Of a stretch of 64,000 nucleotides of DNA, positions 8,602 to 18,255 are shown piece after piece. Position 1 is the first letter of the stretch. Each line of letters starts with the position of its first letter. The position numbers and the translations under genes were made by a program. The DNA is from Polynucleobacter sp. AP-Nino-20-G2 (GTDB lineage: Bacteria; Pseudomonadota; Gammaproteobacteria; Burkholderiales; Burkholderiaceae), in the NCBI RefSeq assembly GCF_018688235.1, contig NZ_CP061313.1:1037130-1101129 (forward strand). The letters are read 5' to 3'. Under the pieces are notes generated by a model. That model made no database searches. It saw nothing but the letters and a program-made list of their open reading frames with translations, and was not told where the DNA came from.

Positions 8602-9255
8602 ATGGATTTAGACGCAATCATCCTTTCCCTAAAACTCGCCTTCTGGACTCTAGTGGTGATTCTCCCATTTGGAATATGGGTTGCCCATAAGATGATGAGG
8701 CTCAATAAAAGCCGGCCTTGGCTTGAGGCAGGACTGGCTCTTCCCTTGGTCCTTCCGCCTACAGTGCTCGGCTATTACTTTTTGCTCGGTTTGGGTGGAA
8801 AAACCCTATTTGGAATTCCCCTCGTTTTTTCTTTCTCAGGAATCCTGCTCGCCTCACTAGTAGTAAACCTGCCTTTTGCCATCCAACCCATTCAAAGAGC
8901 GTTTGAAGCAATTAATCCAGAGATACGTGAAGCGGCGCAAGTAAGTGGACTAAGCGATTGGCAAATTTTCCGTTTGATTGAATTGCCGCTGGCATGGCGA
9001 GGAATTATTAGCGCCGCCGTATTAACGTTTGCTCATACGCTTGGTGAATTCGGCGTCGTACTAATGGTCGGCGGCGCAATACCCGGAGAAACAAAAACCG
9101 TATCGATTGCCATATATGACAAGGTACAAAACTTTGACGCGAGCGGTGCTGGAGCACTTTCCCTGCTGTTGCTATTGATATCCCTTATAGCTATCGCTAT
9201 TTCATACGGCGTGTTTGGCAAGAGTCAAACTAACCCTTTGAATGGGAGGATTTGA
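8602..9255 (+). CDS. modB: Molybdate ABC transporter permease ModB
   Basis: 217-residue inner-membrane permease with about five hydrophobic helices. The cytoplasmic coupling motif of binding-protein-dependent permeases is present (EAAQVSGLSDWQIFRLIELP). The ModB-type segments LPPTVLGYYFL and HTLGEFGVVLMVGG support molybdate rather than sulfate transport. It overlaps modC by one base. The upstream 103-bp gap is shared with soxR. No modA (periplasmic binding protein) is adjacent, which is unusual for this locus. Molybdate supply would serve the cofactor of SoxC. Confidence 0.88.
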   Translation: MDLDAIILSLKLAFWTLVVILPFGIWVAHKMMRLNKSRPWLEAGLALPLVLPPTVLGYYFLLGLGGKTLFGIPLVFSFSGILLASLVVNLPFAIQPIQRAFEAINPEIREAAQVSGLSDWQIFRLIELPLAWRGIISAAVLTFAHTLGEFGVVLMVGGAIPGETKTVSIAIYDKVQNFDASGAGALSLLLLLISLIAIAISYGVFGKSQTNPLNGRI

Positions 9256-10367
9256 TGCTCAAGGTAAAGATCTCCCAGCTAATACCAATACCCATTCAAG
9301 TCAACCTAGAGTGCGCCCCCGGTGAATTGCACGCACTGGTAGGACCCTCTGGCAGTGGCAAAACAACAGTATTGAGAACAATCGCTGGTCTGAGGCAAGC
9401 TAAATCCGGTTTGATTGAGTGTGACTCTCAGACCTGGTTTGAGGCAGATGAGCTCGGTGACATAGAGCAAAACCTTCCGGCAGCGCAACGATCATGTGGC
9501 TTCCTGTTTCAACAGTACGCCCTATTTCCGCATTTGACTGCGCTTCAGAATGTTTGTATCCCTCTACAGAATACAAAGTTACTTGGCAATGCTCGCAAAA
9601 AAATTGGTTTGGAGTGGTTAGCCCAAATGGGAATCGCAGAGTTATCAGAGCGCATGCCACATCAACTTTCAGGTGGACAGCAACAACGTGTTGCGCTCGC
9701 TCGAGCCCTTGCTCGACAACCCAAAATCTTGTTGTTAGATGAGCCGTTTTCTGCGATCGATACCCCTACGCGGCAGAGTCTGTATAAGACCCTGGCTGAC
9801 CTACGCAAGAATCTCTATATCCCCATTATTTTAGTGACGCATGATTTGAGGGAGGCCGATTTACTAGCCGATCGAATCACCGTGATTGACCAGGGCATTG
9901 GCCTGCAGACGGCGTCACCACAGACACTATTTAAAAAGCCACGAAACTCTCGGGTTGCAGAGCTTGTTGGAATTAGTAATATGTTTCATGGCGTATTCAA
10001 TGCCGGAAAACTTACTTGGGATGGCTGTCAGAAAATATTCGATGTAGCAGATAAAGGCAAAATTCCTCCCAATGTCCGTGTTGCCTGGGTGATTCCACAA
10101 AGCGGTTTAAGCGCTCACAGCGCAGCAACCGCAATGAGCATTCCTGCGATAGTAGAAAAAATGAGTACCCTGGGACAAATTGCCGTCATTCAATTTCGTA
10201 TTGAGGATGGCGTCAATACCATCGAGTGGGAGGCATCGGCCGCAGAGGTCAAACGTCTGCATATTGAAATTGGAAAGCAGATGCATCTTGAATTAGATGG
10301 CACACAAATTCATATCATGCCGCTAAGGCCAATTAACGACCCAAGGCGCTTTCAAGAATCGCTTTAG
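9255..10367 (+). CDS. modC: Molybdate ABC transporter ATP-binding protein ModC
   Basis: 370 residues from the ATG at 9255, which overlaps the modB stop (TGATG) and follows GGGAGGA at a sensible distance. A TTG one codon earlier sits too close to that site. Walker A is GPSGSGKTT, the signature LSGGQQQR, Walker B ILLLDEPFSA, and the switch histidine is in VTHDLREA. The C-terminal 100 or so residues form a MOBE/TOBE-type oxyanion-binding domain, typical of ModC. It is convergent with the methyltransferase gene, with only 6 bp between the stops. Confidence 0.9.
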   Translation: MLKVKISQLIPIPIQVNLECAPGELHALVGPSGSGKTTVLRTIAGLRQAKSGLIECDSQTWFEADELGDIEQNLPAAQRSCGFLFQQYALFPHLTALQNVCIPLQNTKLLGNARKKIGLEWLAQMGIAELSERMPHQLSGGQQQRVALARALARQPKILLLDEPFSAIDTPTRQSLYKTLADLRKNLYIPIILVTHDLREADLLADRITVIDQGIGLQTASPQTLFKKPRNSRVAELVGISNMFHGVFNAGKLTWDGCQKIFDVADKGKIPPNVRVAWVIPQSGLSAHSAATAMSIPAIVEKMSTLGQIAVIQFRIEDGVNTIEWEASAAEVKRLHIEIGKQMHLELDGTQIHIMPLRPINDPRRFQESL

Positions 10368-10373
10368 CGCTTC

Positions 10374-10994
10374 CTATAATTTTTTAGCGGTCAAACCAAG
10401 AAGCGCAGACATTCCGGCATGTCTTGCACCTTCGGATAATTCCTTTTCGTAACTGCGTAAATCAAGGATCTCAAAACCGTTAACTAGGTCACGAATCATT
10501 TCTTCGGTGTAGAGATGCTCGATTAAGGATGGCCCACCAGTCTTATATTCCAATTGCTTTGGTGTGTAGCCTTGCACAATCAAGATACCTCCAGGCTTAA
10601 GGGATTTTCGGACACTCTCAAATATTCTTGCGCGCATCGCTGCATCAGCAAACTGAATAAAGATAGCAATTACAGCATCATAAGAGTTTTCATGCCAATC
10701 AAACCCATCTGTATCGCACAGGGTATATTCGATGGCGACCTGGTGTTCATCAGCAAAAGACTTAGCTTTAGCAAGTGCAATTTCAGATACATCAAAGCCG
10801 GTAACCTGCATGCCTTGCTTGGCAAGCCAAACACCATTGCGCCCCTCGCCGTCGGCAACACAAAGTACTGAGTTACCCGTCTTTAAAAACTGTGTTGCCT
10901 GCTCGACCAAGTACTCATTTGGCTCTCGACCGAATATGAATTCTTCCTTATCGAAGCGTTCATTCCAGAACTGAGTAGCATCAGCAAAACCCAT
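10374..10994 (-). CDS. Class I SAM-dependent methyltransferase
   Basis: 206 residues. Motif I is VADGEGRNG (46-54) and motif II lies around VTGFDVSEIAL. The later segment KSLKPGGILIVQGYTPKQL is the typical post-motif loop. The N-terminus (FWNERFDKEEFIFGREPNEYL) resembles TehB- and thiopurine-like small-molecule methyltransferases often annotated in proteobacteria. The substrate cannot be told. It abuts metZ directly (metZ stop followed at once by this ATG), so the two are probably co-expressed at the end of the long minus-strand run. Confidence 0.82.
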   Translation of the reverse strand: MGFADATQFWNERFDKEEFIFGREPNEYLVEQATQFLKTGNSVLCVADGEGRNGVWLAKQGMQVTGFDVSEIALAKAKSFADEHQVAIEYTLCDTDGFDWHENSYDAVIAIFIQFADAAMRARIFESVRKSLKPGGILIVQGYTPKQLEYKTGGPSLIEHLYTEEMIRDLVNGFEILDLRSYEKELSEGARHAGMSALLGLTAKKL

Positions 10995-12203
10995 TTATTT
11001 CTTTAACCCACCAATGAGATCATTCTTTAAATCAACTACATTCTCAAGTCCAACGGCAATGCGAACCAAGCCATCCGTAATGCCGGCCGCCTTACGAGCT
11101 TCAGGACTCACCCTGCAATGCGTAGTGGTGGCTGGGTGAGTAATCGTGGTTCGTGTATCGCCGAGATTGGCTGTAATAGAACATAACCTGGTTTGGTTAA
11201 TGAGTTTGAAGGCCGCCTTTTTCCCACCCTTGAGTGTGAAAGACAAAATTGCCCCGCCTTCTTTTTGTTGGCGCTTGGCCAAGGCATGCTGAGGATGCGA
11301 TTTCAGTCCGGGGTGATAAACACGCTCAACGCCGGGCTGCTTTTCTAACCACTGCGCAATCGCTAAAGCATTTTGGCTTTGTTGCCTCATGCGCAACTCT
11401 AGTGTTTCAAGACCCTTTAAGAAAACCCAGGCATTAAAAGCCGAAAGCGTTGGCCCGGCAGTTCTGACGTATGGGAATACTTTGCCCATAACAAATTCAT
11501 TACTACCTACTATGGCGCCTCCAACTACCCTGCCCTGACCGTCCAGGTATTTCGTAGCAGAATGAATCACCACATCAGCGCCAAGAGTCAAAGGCTTTTG
11601 CAATGCTGGAGTGCAAAAACAGTTATCCACTGCAAAGAGTGCTTTTGCCTTCTTTGCAATTTTAGAGATAGCCTTAATATCGGCAATTTCCGTTAAAGGA
11701 TTGGAAGGCGTTTCCAAATAAAACAATTTGGTGTTTTCTTGAACGGCGTTCTGCCAAGCCTTGGTATCAGACAAATCCACATAGGTCGTTGTGATACCAA
11801 AGCGCCCCAGGATGTTGCTGAATAATTGAATGGTTGCGCCAAAAACGGAGCGCGAGCAAACCACATGATCACCAGCCTGAAGATGCGCCATTGCCATGGT
11901 CATAATGGCAGCCATGCCTGAGGAAGTTGCAATGCAAGCCTCTCCCCCCTCTAAGGCGGCTAGCCTATCTTGAAACATACTTACCGTTGGATTGGTGAAG
12001 CGGGAATAAATAAAACCCTGGTCAGCATGGGCAAAACCATCGGCTGCTAATTCAGCGCTATCAAAACAAAAGCTGGAGGTTAAAAACATAGCTTCCGAAT
12101 GCTCTTGAAACTCAGCCGTACGGCGAGTGCCTGCGCGAACTGCTATGGTCTCGAGCGCTAACTTGGAAAAATCAGGTTTTTTGCGGGTATATGGACTCTT
12201 CAT
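10995..12203 (-). CDS. metZ: O-succinylhomoserine sulfhydrylase MetZ
   Basis: 402 residues of the Cys/Met-metabolism PLP enzyme family. It makes homocysteine from O-succinylhomoserine and sulfide. The PLP lysine is K218 in IHSATKYLDGQG. The segments SRFTNPTVSMFQDRLAALEGGE and YLETPSNPL are family hallmarks, and LDGQGRVVGGA fits MetZ better than MetB or MetY. It lies downstream of purF after a 69-bp gap, as in many Burkholderiales, and directly upstream of the methyltransferase gene. Confidence 0.93.
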   Translation of the reverse strand: MKSPYTRKKPDFSKLALETIAVRAGTRRTAEFQEHSEAMFLTSSFCFDSAELAADGFAHADQGFIYSRFTNPTVSMFQDRLAALEGGEACIATSSGMAAIMTMAMAHLQAGDHVVCSRSVFGATIQLFSNILGRFGITTTYVDLSDTKAWQNAVQENTKLFYLETPSNPLTEIADIKAISKIAKKAKALFAVDNCFCTPALQKPLTLGADVVIHSATKYLDGQGRVVGGAIVGSNEFVMGKVFPYVRTAGPTLSAFNAWVFLKGLETLELRMRQQSQNALAIAQWLEKQPGVERVYHPGLKSHPQHALAKRQQKEGGAILSFTLKGGKKAAFKLINQTRLCSITANLGDTRTTITHPATTTHCRVSPEARKAAGITDGLVRIAVGLENVVDLKNDLIGGLKK

Positions 12204-12234
12204 ACCGCTATTTTGACACCGAATTGAAGAATTG

Positions 12235-12256
12235 CCTCAGACGGGTGCGCCTGAGG
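12235..12256 (-). other. Small hairpin between purF and metZ
   Basis: Six-base arms CCTCAG and CTGAGG enclose a 10-nt loop in the purF-metZ gap. No T-run follows on the minus strand, so it is not a convincing intrinsic terminator. It may stabilise or process the transcript, or be chance. Confidence 0.25.
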
Positions 12257-12272
12257 AACTTGATCGTTGTTT

Positions 12273-13811
12273 TTAGTCTTCTGTAGCTAAATGAAGATGA
12301 AGCTGCGAGCGCGCAAAATCACTCGAATCGCGTTGACGGTCAGCTTTAGCTTCAGAGGTATTGCGTGCCGCCTCTAGGGCATCTAGATAGGAATCATTGA
12401 TGTCACCAGTAATGTAGTGACCATCAAAACAAGATGCTTCAAAGTTCTGAATGTTGGGGTTGATATCTTTGACGGCCTGCTTCATATCTTCCACACTTTG
12501 ATAGATTAATTGATCAGCGCCAATCATCTTATTAATTTCTTCATCGGTGCGGCCATAAGCCACCAACTCACTACGGGTAGGCATATCGATACCGTACACA
12601 TTCGGGAAGCGCACTGGAGGTGCGGCTGAGGCAAAAATCACTTTCTTAGCACCTGACTCACGCGCCATCTGCACAATCTCAAATGAGGTCGTACCGCGCA
12701 CAATGGAGTCATCCACAATTAAGACTGTCTTATCTTTGAACTCAATGCGCATTGCATTGAGCTTCTGACGAACAGATTTTTTTCGCACTGCTTGGCCTGG
12801 CATGATGAAGGTTCTGCCGATATAACGGTTTTTAAAGAAACCTTCACGGTAGTCGACACCTAAACGCTTAGCCACCTGCATTGCCGCTGGACGGCTCGAA
12901 TCCGGAATCGGCATCACAACATCAATTTCACCAGGGATCGTTTCCTTGCGGATCTTTTCTGCAAGGTAATCGCCCATCCGCATACGGACGTTATAGACGG
13001 TCACGCCATCAATTGTTGAATCGGGACGTGCCATGTACACGTATTCGAAAATACATGGCGTCAGAACAGCATTTTCTACACACTGGCGTGAGAAGAAGTT
13101 TCCATCCAAATCAATGTAGATAGCTTCGCCAGGATTGACGTCACGCACAAATGTAAATCCAAGACCTTCAAGAGCCACTGATTCAGATGCAACCATCCAC
13201 TCTGGACCCTTAGGAGTATCGATACGTCCGATACACAAAGGACGAATACCAAACGGGTCACGAAATGCTAAAAGACCATAACCAGCAATCAGAGAGACCA
13301 CGGCGTAAGAGCCCTTAACGCGTTTGGTTACTTGAGTCACGGCATTAAACATAGCCCCTTCATCTAGGGCTACGCTATTCGTTTCCTTTTGCAGTTCATC
13401 GGCCAAGACGTTTAGTAACACCTCAGTATCGGAGCTGGTATTAATGTGGCGACGATCGCGATAGGCCATCTCAACACGAAGACTTGGGGCATTAGTGAGA
13501 TTGCCATTATGGGCCAAGATAATTCCATATGGCGCACTAACATAGAAAGGTTGCGCTTCTTCTTCGCTACTAGCAGAGCCGGCAGTTGGATAACGCACTT
13601 GTCCAATACCAGCATTACCTAACAAACTACGCATATTGCGCGTTCTAAATACGTCACGAACTAGGCCATTTGCCTTATGCATCGTGAACGAATTGCCATT
13701 CATGGTTGCAATACCGGCCGCATCTTGACCGCGGTGCTGCAAGAGCAACAAAGCGTCATAAAGAAGTTGATTAACTGGGGAGTGGGAAACTGTTCCAACG
13801 ACGCCGCACAT
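12273..13811 (-). CDS. purF: Amidophosphoribosyltransferase PurF
   Basis: 512 residues. First committed step of purine synthesis: PRPP plus glutamine gives phosphoribosylamine. Cys2 after the initiator methionine (MCGVVG) is the glutaminase nucleophile, so there is essentially no propeptide. The Ntn glutaminase domain holds QHRGQDAAGI (25-34). The phosphoribosyltransferase domain has the PRPP loop VDDSIVRGTT at 366-375. It starts 4 bp after cvpA, the usual cvpA-purF pairing. Confidence 0.97.
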   Translation of the reverse strand: MCGVVGTVSHSPVNQLLYDALLLLQHRGQDAAGIATMNGNSFTMHKANGLVRDVFRTRNMRSLLGNAGIGQVRYPTAGSASSEEEAQPFYVSAPYGIILAHNGNLTNAPSLRVEMAYRDRRHINTSSDTEVLLNVLADELQKETNSVALDEGAMFNAVTQVTKRVKGSYAVVSLIAGYGLLAFRDPFGIRPLCIGRIDTPKGPEWMVASESVALEGLGFTFVRDVNPGEAIYIDLDGNFFSRQCVENAVLTPCIFEYVYMARPDSTIDGVTVYNVRMRMGDYLAEKIRKETIPGEIDVVMPIPDSSRPAAMQVAKRLGVDYREGFFKNRYIGRTFIMPGQAVRKKSVRQKLNAMRIEFKDKTVLIVDDSIVRGTTSFEIVQMARESGAKKVIFASAAPPVRFPNVYGIDMPTRSELVAYGRTDEEINKMIGADQLIYQSVEDMKQAVKDINPNIQNFEASCFDGHYITGDINDSYLDALEAARNTSEAKADRQRDSSDFARSQLHLHLATED

Positions 13812-13815
13812 AAGC

Positions 13816-14382
13816 CTATATCCCTATTGTTAATGAAGGTGTGATAGTTGGAGTAATTTTAGGCATTGCATCGCCCAATTGCTTTGCCCAATCGGCTGGT
13901 AGCCAGCCTTTAATTAAACCTGTTGCCATATCTATTGCTGGGCGGGTAATCGCCTTTTGCCAAGCCATACTCTGAGGAATGGGAGTGAGCGCAGCTAAAG
14001 TTGCCATGACAACAACAATTAAGCCGCCGCGAACCAATCCAAACACTAAGCCCAAAAAACGATCTGTCATGCTGAGACCGGCCGATAGAATAATTTTTTG
14101 CACGAGGCCGCCAAGCAAGCCACAAACGATGAGTGTCAAAATAAATAAAATCAAGAAACTCACGGCTAAGCTCAACAACTCTTCCATATGAAATGTGGAC
14201 AACCATTCAGTGGAGAGATAGTTGGTGTAATGATAGGCAACCCAGGCTGCGACAAACCAAGAAGCCAGAGCTAGAACCTCCTTAAATAAACCGCGAGAGA
14301 TACCAACTAAAGCAGACGCCAATAGAACTACCAGGGTGAAATAATCCACCGTAGTTAATTGAAGGGTGGACAAAAATTCCAT
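13816..14382 (-). CDS. cvpA: CvpA family inner-membrane protein
   Basis: 188 residues with four predicted membrane segments (about 15-33, 37-50, 70-95 and 110-135). The N-terminal half matches CvpA (LVVLLASALVGISRGLFKEVLALASWFVAA). CvpA is linked to colicin V export and envelope stress resistance; its molecular function is not settled. It overlaps the SPOR-protein gene by one base and is followed by purF 4 bp later, the classical neighbourhood. Confidence 0.92.
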   Translation of the reverse strand: MEFLSTLQLTTVDYFTLVVLLASALVGISRGLFKEVLALASWFVAAWVAYHYTNYLSTEWLSTFHMEELLSLAVSFLILFILTLIVCGLLGGLVQKIILSAGLSMTDRFLGLVFGLVRGGLIVVVMATLAALTPIPQSMAWQKAITRPAIDMATGLIKGWLPADWAKQLGDAMPKITPTITPSLTIGI

Positions 14383-15173
14383 TAAGGCGCTCCAACCTCA
14401 ACCAATCTTGGTGATAGGCCCATGGCCTTGACCTTCTTCTCCGCCGCTTCAGCGGCGTCCTTATCGCTAAAGGGTCCAGCCCTTAAAACAAATAATTTTG
14501 TACCGTCACTACTGGTTTTATTCAATACGTAATTTGGGATCTTTTGATCTTTCATCTTAGCAATCCAACCTTTCGCTCGCTCTTCAGAGGCAAATGCGCC
14601 AATCTGAATAACGTACTTACCTGAGCTCGCTAATTTTTTCGGAACTTCTTCCGCTTTGGTTTTCGTGGGTGATGTAGTGACAACCTCCTCACCAGCAGCA
14701 AGGCCGATAGAACCATTTTTACTTGGGGCTGCCTTCGATTCGATTTTCACTTCAGGGGCAACAGCTGGCGTTACCGCAAGTTCTTTAGGCGTCGCTACTT
14801 CTTTTTCTTTATTAGGCACTAGAGGCGCTGCAGAAGATTTCGACTTGTCTTCATTTGCAGGCATTGCTGCATTTGGCGCAGGCAGACTTGTCACGATATT
14901 TACCGCAATATCGTTATTTACTGATTTAGGCTTGCTATCTAGGATTCTTGGAAGACCAACAACTGCAATCAGGACTAAAACTCCCGCCCCGATCAAACGA
15001 TGTCGTGCGCGCTGTTGTTCTGGATCTTCGGTTAGTGCTAGCTCCTCACTTTCTTGCGCTCTTTGGAAGCTGCGAGGAGCCATTTTATTGACGGTACGAC
15101 GACCCCTCACCGATCCTCGGTCGAGGTCTTCAGTCTCTGGGTTTCGCTTAAAAAGCTTCGGTAAACGAATCAT
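14382..15173 (-). CDS. SPOR-domain membrane protein (DedD-like)
   Basis: 263 residues. A basic cytoplasmic N-terminus is followed by one membrane helix (about 60-77, IGAGVLVLIAVVGL), a Ser/Ala/Lys-rich periplasmic linker, and a C-terminal SPOR domain (about 185-260, starting KYVIQIGAFASEERA). SPOR domains bind denuded septal peptidoglycan, so it probably acts in cell division, as DedD does. It starts 3 bp after folC and overlaps cvpA by one base, matching the folC-dedD-cvpA-purF order known in other proteobacteria. Confidence 0.88.
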   Translation of the reverse strand: MIRLPKLFKRNPETEDLDRGSVRGRRTVNKMAPRSFQRAQESEELALTEDPEQQRARHRLIGAGVLVLIAVVGLPRILDSKPKSVNNDIAVNIVTSLPAPNAAMPANEDKSKSSAAPLVPNKEKEVATPKELAVTPAVAPEVKIESKAAPSKNGSIGLAAGEEVVTTSPTKTKAEEVPKKLASSGKYVIQIGAFASEERAKGWIAKMKDQKIPNYVLNKTSSDGTKLFVLRAGPFSDKDAAEAAEKKVKAMGLSPRLVEVGAP

Positions 15174-15176
15174 GGA

Positions 15177-16502
15177 TCAATGCACCTGGTTGTTTCGATA
15201 AGCCATTACGCCGGCAACGGTATAGAAGGATCCGAAGATGACAATTCTATCACCCTCACCAGCCATTGAGAGGGCTTTTTGATACGCTGCAGCAGGGTCT
15301 GAAAAGCATTCAATCCCACCATCATCACCATTTTTAACCGCCACCCCAAGGCCCTCAAGATGACTAGACAAGGCCTTGGCACTCGCAGCCCTGGGAGTTG
15401 GTAAATCCGTACAAAACCAGAAATCCACAATCCCTAGGAGCGGCTTGATCACACCGGCAATGTCCTTATCAGCCATCACCCCAAAAATGGCATAGGTATA
15501 GGGGTGATAACCCATCTTGTCCAGACCTTGGCCAAGAGTTGCGGCAGCATGGGGGTTATGGGCAACATCGAGAACAACCGTAGGCTGCCCGGGCAAAACT
15601 TGAAAGCGCCCAGGTAATTCCACCATTGCAAAACCATTGCGAATATCTTGCGCACTAACCGGCAAGCGCAAGTGCAAAGCCATCAAAGCAGCAATGACTG
15701 CAGACGCATTCAAAATCTGGTTTGCGCCTCGTAGGGCTGGATAACCCAGACCGCTAAAACGTTTTTGGCGACCTGCCCAACCCCACTGTTGCTTATCACC
15801 CTGGAAATTAAAATCGCGGCCTTGAAGCCATAAATCACAACCCAGCTTTTCTGCATGATCTATCAAAGATTGGGGCGGCACCGGATCACCGCAAACCGCT
15901 ATCGCTCCAGGTCTAAATATTCCCGCCTTTTCAAGACCAATCGCCTCGCGTGTACCACCCAAGAAATCAGCATGATCAATATCAATACTTGTAACAATGG
16001 CGCAATCAGCATCAACGATGTTGACTGCGTCCAACCGACCACCCATGCCAACCTCAAGAATCACCGCATCAAGATTGGCCTTGGAAAACAAATGCATGAT
16101 TGCCAAGGTGGTGAACTCAAAATACGTCAGGGTTGGAGCATTAGGCAAGCTCGCCCTTGCCTTCTCAACGGCAGCAAAATGCGTCAATAGCAACTCATCT
16201 TTGACTTCCTCGCCATTCACTCGTGCGCGCTCATTGAAGCGCAAAAGATGAGGCGACATATGACACCCCACCTTGTAGCCGGAGGCCAGCAAAATACTTT
16301 CTAAATATGCGCAAGTAGATCCCTTGCCATTCGTCCCGGCAACCGTAATGACTGGACAATCAAAATGCAGTCCTAGAGCATCCTTAACGCGACCAATACG
16401 CTCAAGACCCATGTCGATTCCCACCGGATGAGCGGATTCAAGATGGCTTAGCCAAGCCGCGAGGCTAGGAAAGAGAATGGGGGCTGGGTGTGCTGTACTC
16501 AA
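15177..16502 (-). CDS. folC: Bifunctional dihydrofolate/folylpolyglutamate synthase FolC
   Basis: 441 residues. It adds glutamate to dihydropteroate and to folates, using ATP. The Mur-ligase-like P-loop is VAGTNGKGST (54-63). The family segments HMSPHLLRFNERARVNGE and VILEVGMGGRLDAVN follow, with the C-terminal domain at VVLDVAHNPHAA. The gene lies 5 bp after accD and 3 bp before the SPOR gene; accD-folC is a widely conserved pair. Confidence 0.95.
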   Translation of the reverse strand: MSTAHPAPILFPSLAAWLSHLESAHPVGIDMGLERIGRVKDALGLHFDCPVITVAGTNGKGSTCAYLESILLASGYKVGCHMSPHLLRFNERARVNGEEVKDELLLTHFAAVEKARASLPNAPTLTYFEFTTLAIMHLFSKANLDAVILEVGMGGRLDAVNIVDADCAIVTSIDIDHADFLGGTREAIGLEKAGIFRPGAIAVCGDPVPPQSLIDHAEKLGCDLWLQGRDFNFQGDKQQWGWAGRQKRFSGLGYPALRGANQILNASAVIAALMALHLRLPVSAQDIRNGFAMVELPGRFQVLPGQPTVVLDVAHNPHAAATLGQGLDKMGYHPYTYAIFGVMADKDIAGVIKPLLGIVDFWFCTDLPTPRAASAKALSSHLEGLGVAVKNGDDGGIECFSDPAAAYQKALSMAGEGDRIVIFGSFYTVAGVMAYRNNQVH

Positions 16503-16507
16503 GCGCT

Positions 16508-17395
16508 TTAAACTGCTGCGCTACCCGCAATAGCAGGCTCGGGAAGCTGCTGGAGCAAGGCTAAAAGACGCGCAATCTCACCACGCATCTGACGACGATC
16601 AACAATCATATCGATACCGCCCTTTTGCATCAAAAACTCGGAACGCTGAAAGCCTTCCGGCAATTTTTCTCGCACAGTCTGCTCAATGACGCGAGGTCCA
16701 GCAAATCCAATTAGCGCCTTTGGTTCAGCTATCACCACATCACCCATGAATGCAAAGCTGGCAGAGATGCCGCCCATGGTTGGATCGGTTAGTACGCTGA
16801 TATAAGGCAAGCCCTTCTTAGACAACAGGGTCAGCATAGAGTTGGTTTTAGCCATCTGAAACAATGACAGCAAGCTCTCTTGCATACGCGCGCCACCAGT
16901 GGCAGTAATACAAATAAATGCGCACTTCTTAGCAATCGCCTCCTGAACTCCGCGCGCGAAACGCTCACCCACAACGGAACCCATGGAGCCACCCATGTAT
17001 TGGAATTCAAAACAGGCAGCTACTACTGGCATGCTTTCGATCTTGCCACCTAAAACAATTAAGGCCTCAGACTCACCCGAAGCATCATTAGCTTCTTTTA
17101 AACGATCTGGGTATTTTTTGGAGTCTTTGAATTTAAGAGGGTCGATTGGGTAAATATCTGCACCAATCTCGTAACGCCCTTTTGGGTCGAGTAAGCCGTC
17201 TAAGCGCTGGCGTGCGCCAATGCGCATATGGTGACTACATTTAGGACAAACGGATAGATTTGCCTCAATATCGGTGCTGTAAAGAACAGTTTCACAACTC
17301 GGGCACTTTACCCAGAGTCCTTCTGGAACGGATTTGCGGTTAGCGGGATCCGTATGTTGGATTTGCGGGGGTAATAATTTATCGATCCAGCTCAT
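16508..17395 (-). CDS. accD: Acetyl-CoA carboxylase carboxyltransferase subunit beta
   Basis: 295 residues. It transfers the carboxyl group from biotin to acetyl-CoA together with AccA, the first step of fatty-acid synthesis. The N-terminal four-cysteine zinc ribbon is intact (C31, C34, C50, C53). The crotonase-like core has the CoA-binding glycines of TATGGARMQES and the segment ALIGFAGPRVIEQTVREKLPEGFQ. Upstream neighbour is trpA (22 bp), downstream folC (5 bp), as in many proteobacteria. Confidence 0.96.
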   Translation of the reverse strand: MSWIDKLLPPQIQHTDPANRKSVPEGLWVKCPSCETVLYSTDIEANLSVCPKCSHHMRIGARQRLDGLLDPKGRYEIGADIYPIDPLKFKDSKKYPDRLKEANDASGESEALIVLGGKIESMPVVAACFEFQYMGGSMGSVVGERFARGVQEAIAKKCAFICITATGGARMQESLLSLFQMAKTNSMLTLLSKKGLPYISVLTDPTMGGISASFAFMGDVVIAEPKALIGFAGPRVIEQTVREKLPEGFQRSEFLMQKGGIDMIVDRRQMRGEIARLLALLQQLPEPAIAGSAAV

Positions 17396-17417
17396 CAGTC
17401 TCTAACTATCCAGTGCG

Positions 17418-18215
17418 TTAACTATCTAAAGCGACACGAATTTCACGTATGAAGGTTTCAAGCGATTGTACTGCCTGGCCCGCTGGCGCATCCTCCAAAA
17501 GACGAATAATTCGACTGCCAATAACCACAGCATCCGCTGTTTTTGATACTGTGCGAGCACTTTCAGCATCATTAATGCCAAAGCCGACTGCAATTGGAAT
17601 AGCGCTGGCTTCACGGATTTTAGGGATATTGCTGGCTACATCCTGGGTATTGAGGTGGGAGGCGCCCGTTACCCCACGCATGGAAACGTAATATATATAA
17701 CCAGAAGCTATTTTGGCGGCTTCTTTTATGCGTTCTAGTGATGAAGTAGGTGCTAGCAAGAAAATGGGATCAACACCAGCAACCCGCATTCGAGCAGCAA
17801 AATCAACACACTCCTCAGGTGGATAGTCCACTACTAAAACGCCGTCTACTCCGGCAGCTTTAGCCTCGGTTGCAAATCGTTCCGCACCCATCTGTTCGAC
17901 CGGATTGGCATAGCCCATTAGAACAACAGGTGTGTCGGCATCAGACTTACGAAACTCTTTCACCATCTCCAAACAGCCATGCAAAGTCACACTCTGAGCT
18001 AAGGCTCGCTCAGATGAACGTTGAATTACTGGACCGTCGGCCATAGGATCGGAAAATGGAACGCCAAGTTCAATCACATTCGCGCCACCACGAACAAGCG
18101 CATGCATTAATTCAACCGTCAACTTAGGATCGGGATCACCGGCAGTAATGAAGGGGATCAACCCCTTCTTACCAGAGGCTTTTAGTTCATTGAAAAGTGC
18201 GGTAATTTTTGACAT
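17418..18215 (-). CDS. trpA: Tryptophan synthase alpha chain
   Basis: 265 residues, a TIM barrel that splits indole-3-glycerol phosphate to indole, which passes to TrpB. The catalytic residues sit at the same numbers as in the Salmonella enzyme: E49 in VIELGVPFSDP and D60 in MADGP. The phosphate loop is in GFGINDAESAR. It lies 40 bp after trpB in the trpF-trpB-trpA order. Confidence 0.96.
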   Translation of the reverse strand: MSKITALFNELKASGKKGLIPFITAGDPDPKLTVELMHALVRGGANVIELGVPFSDPMADGPVIQRSSERALAQSVTLHGCLEMVKEFRKSDADTPVVLMGYANPVEQMGAERFATEAKAAGVDGVLVVDYPPEECVDFAARMRVAGVDPIFLLAPTSSLERIKEAAKIASGYIYYVSMRGVTGASHLNTQDVASNIPKIREASAIPIAVGFGINDAESARTVSKTADAVVIGSRIIRLLEDAPAGQAVQSLETFIREIRVALDS

Positions 18216-18255
18216 AAGGATTTGTAATTAATATTTCTAATGAGTGGCTTGGGAA

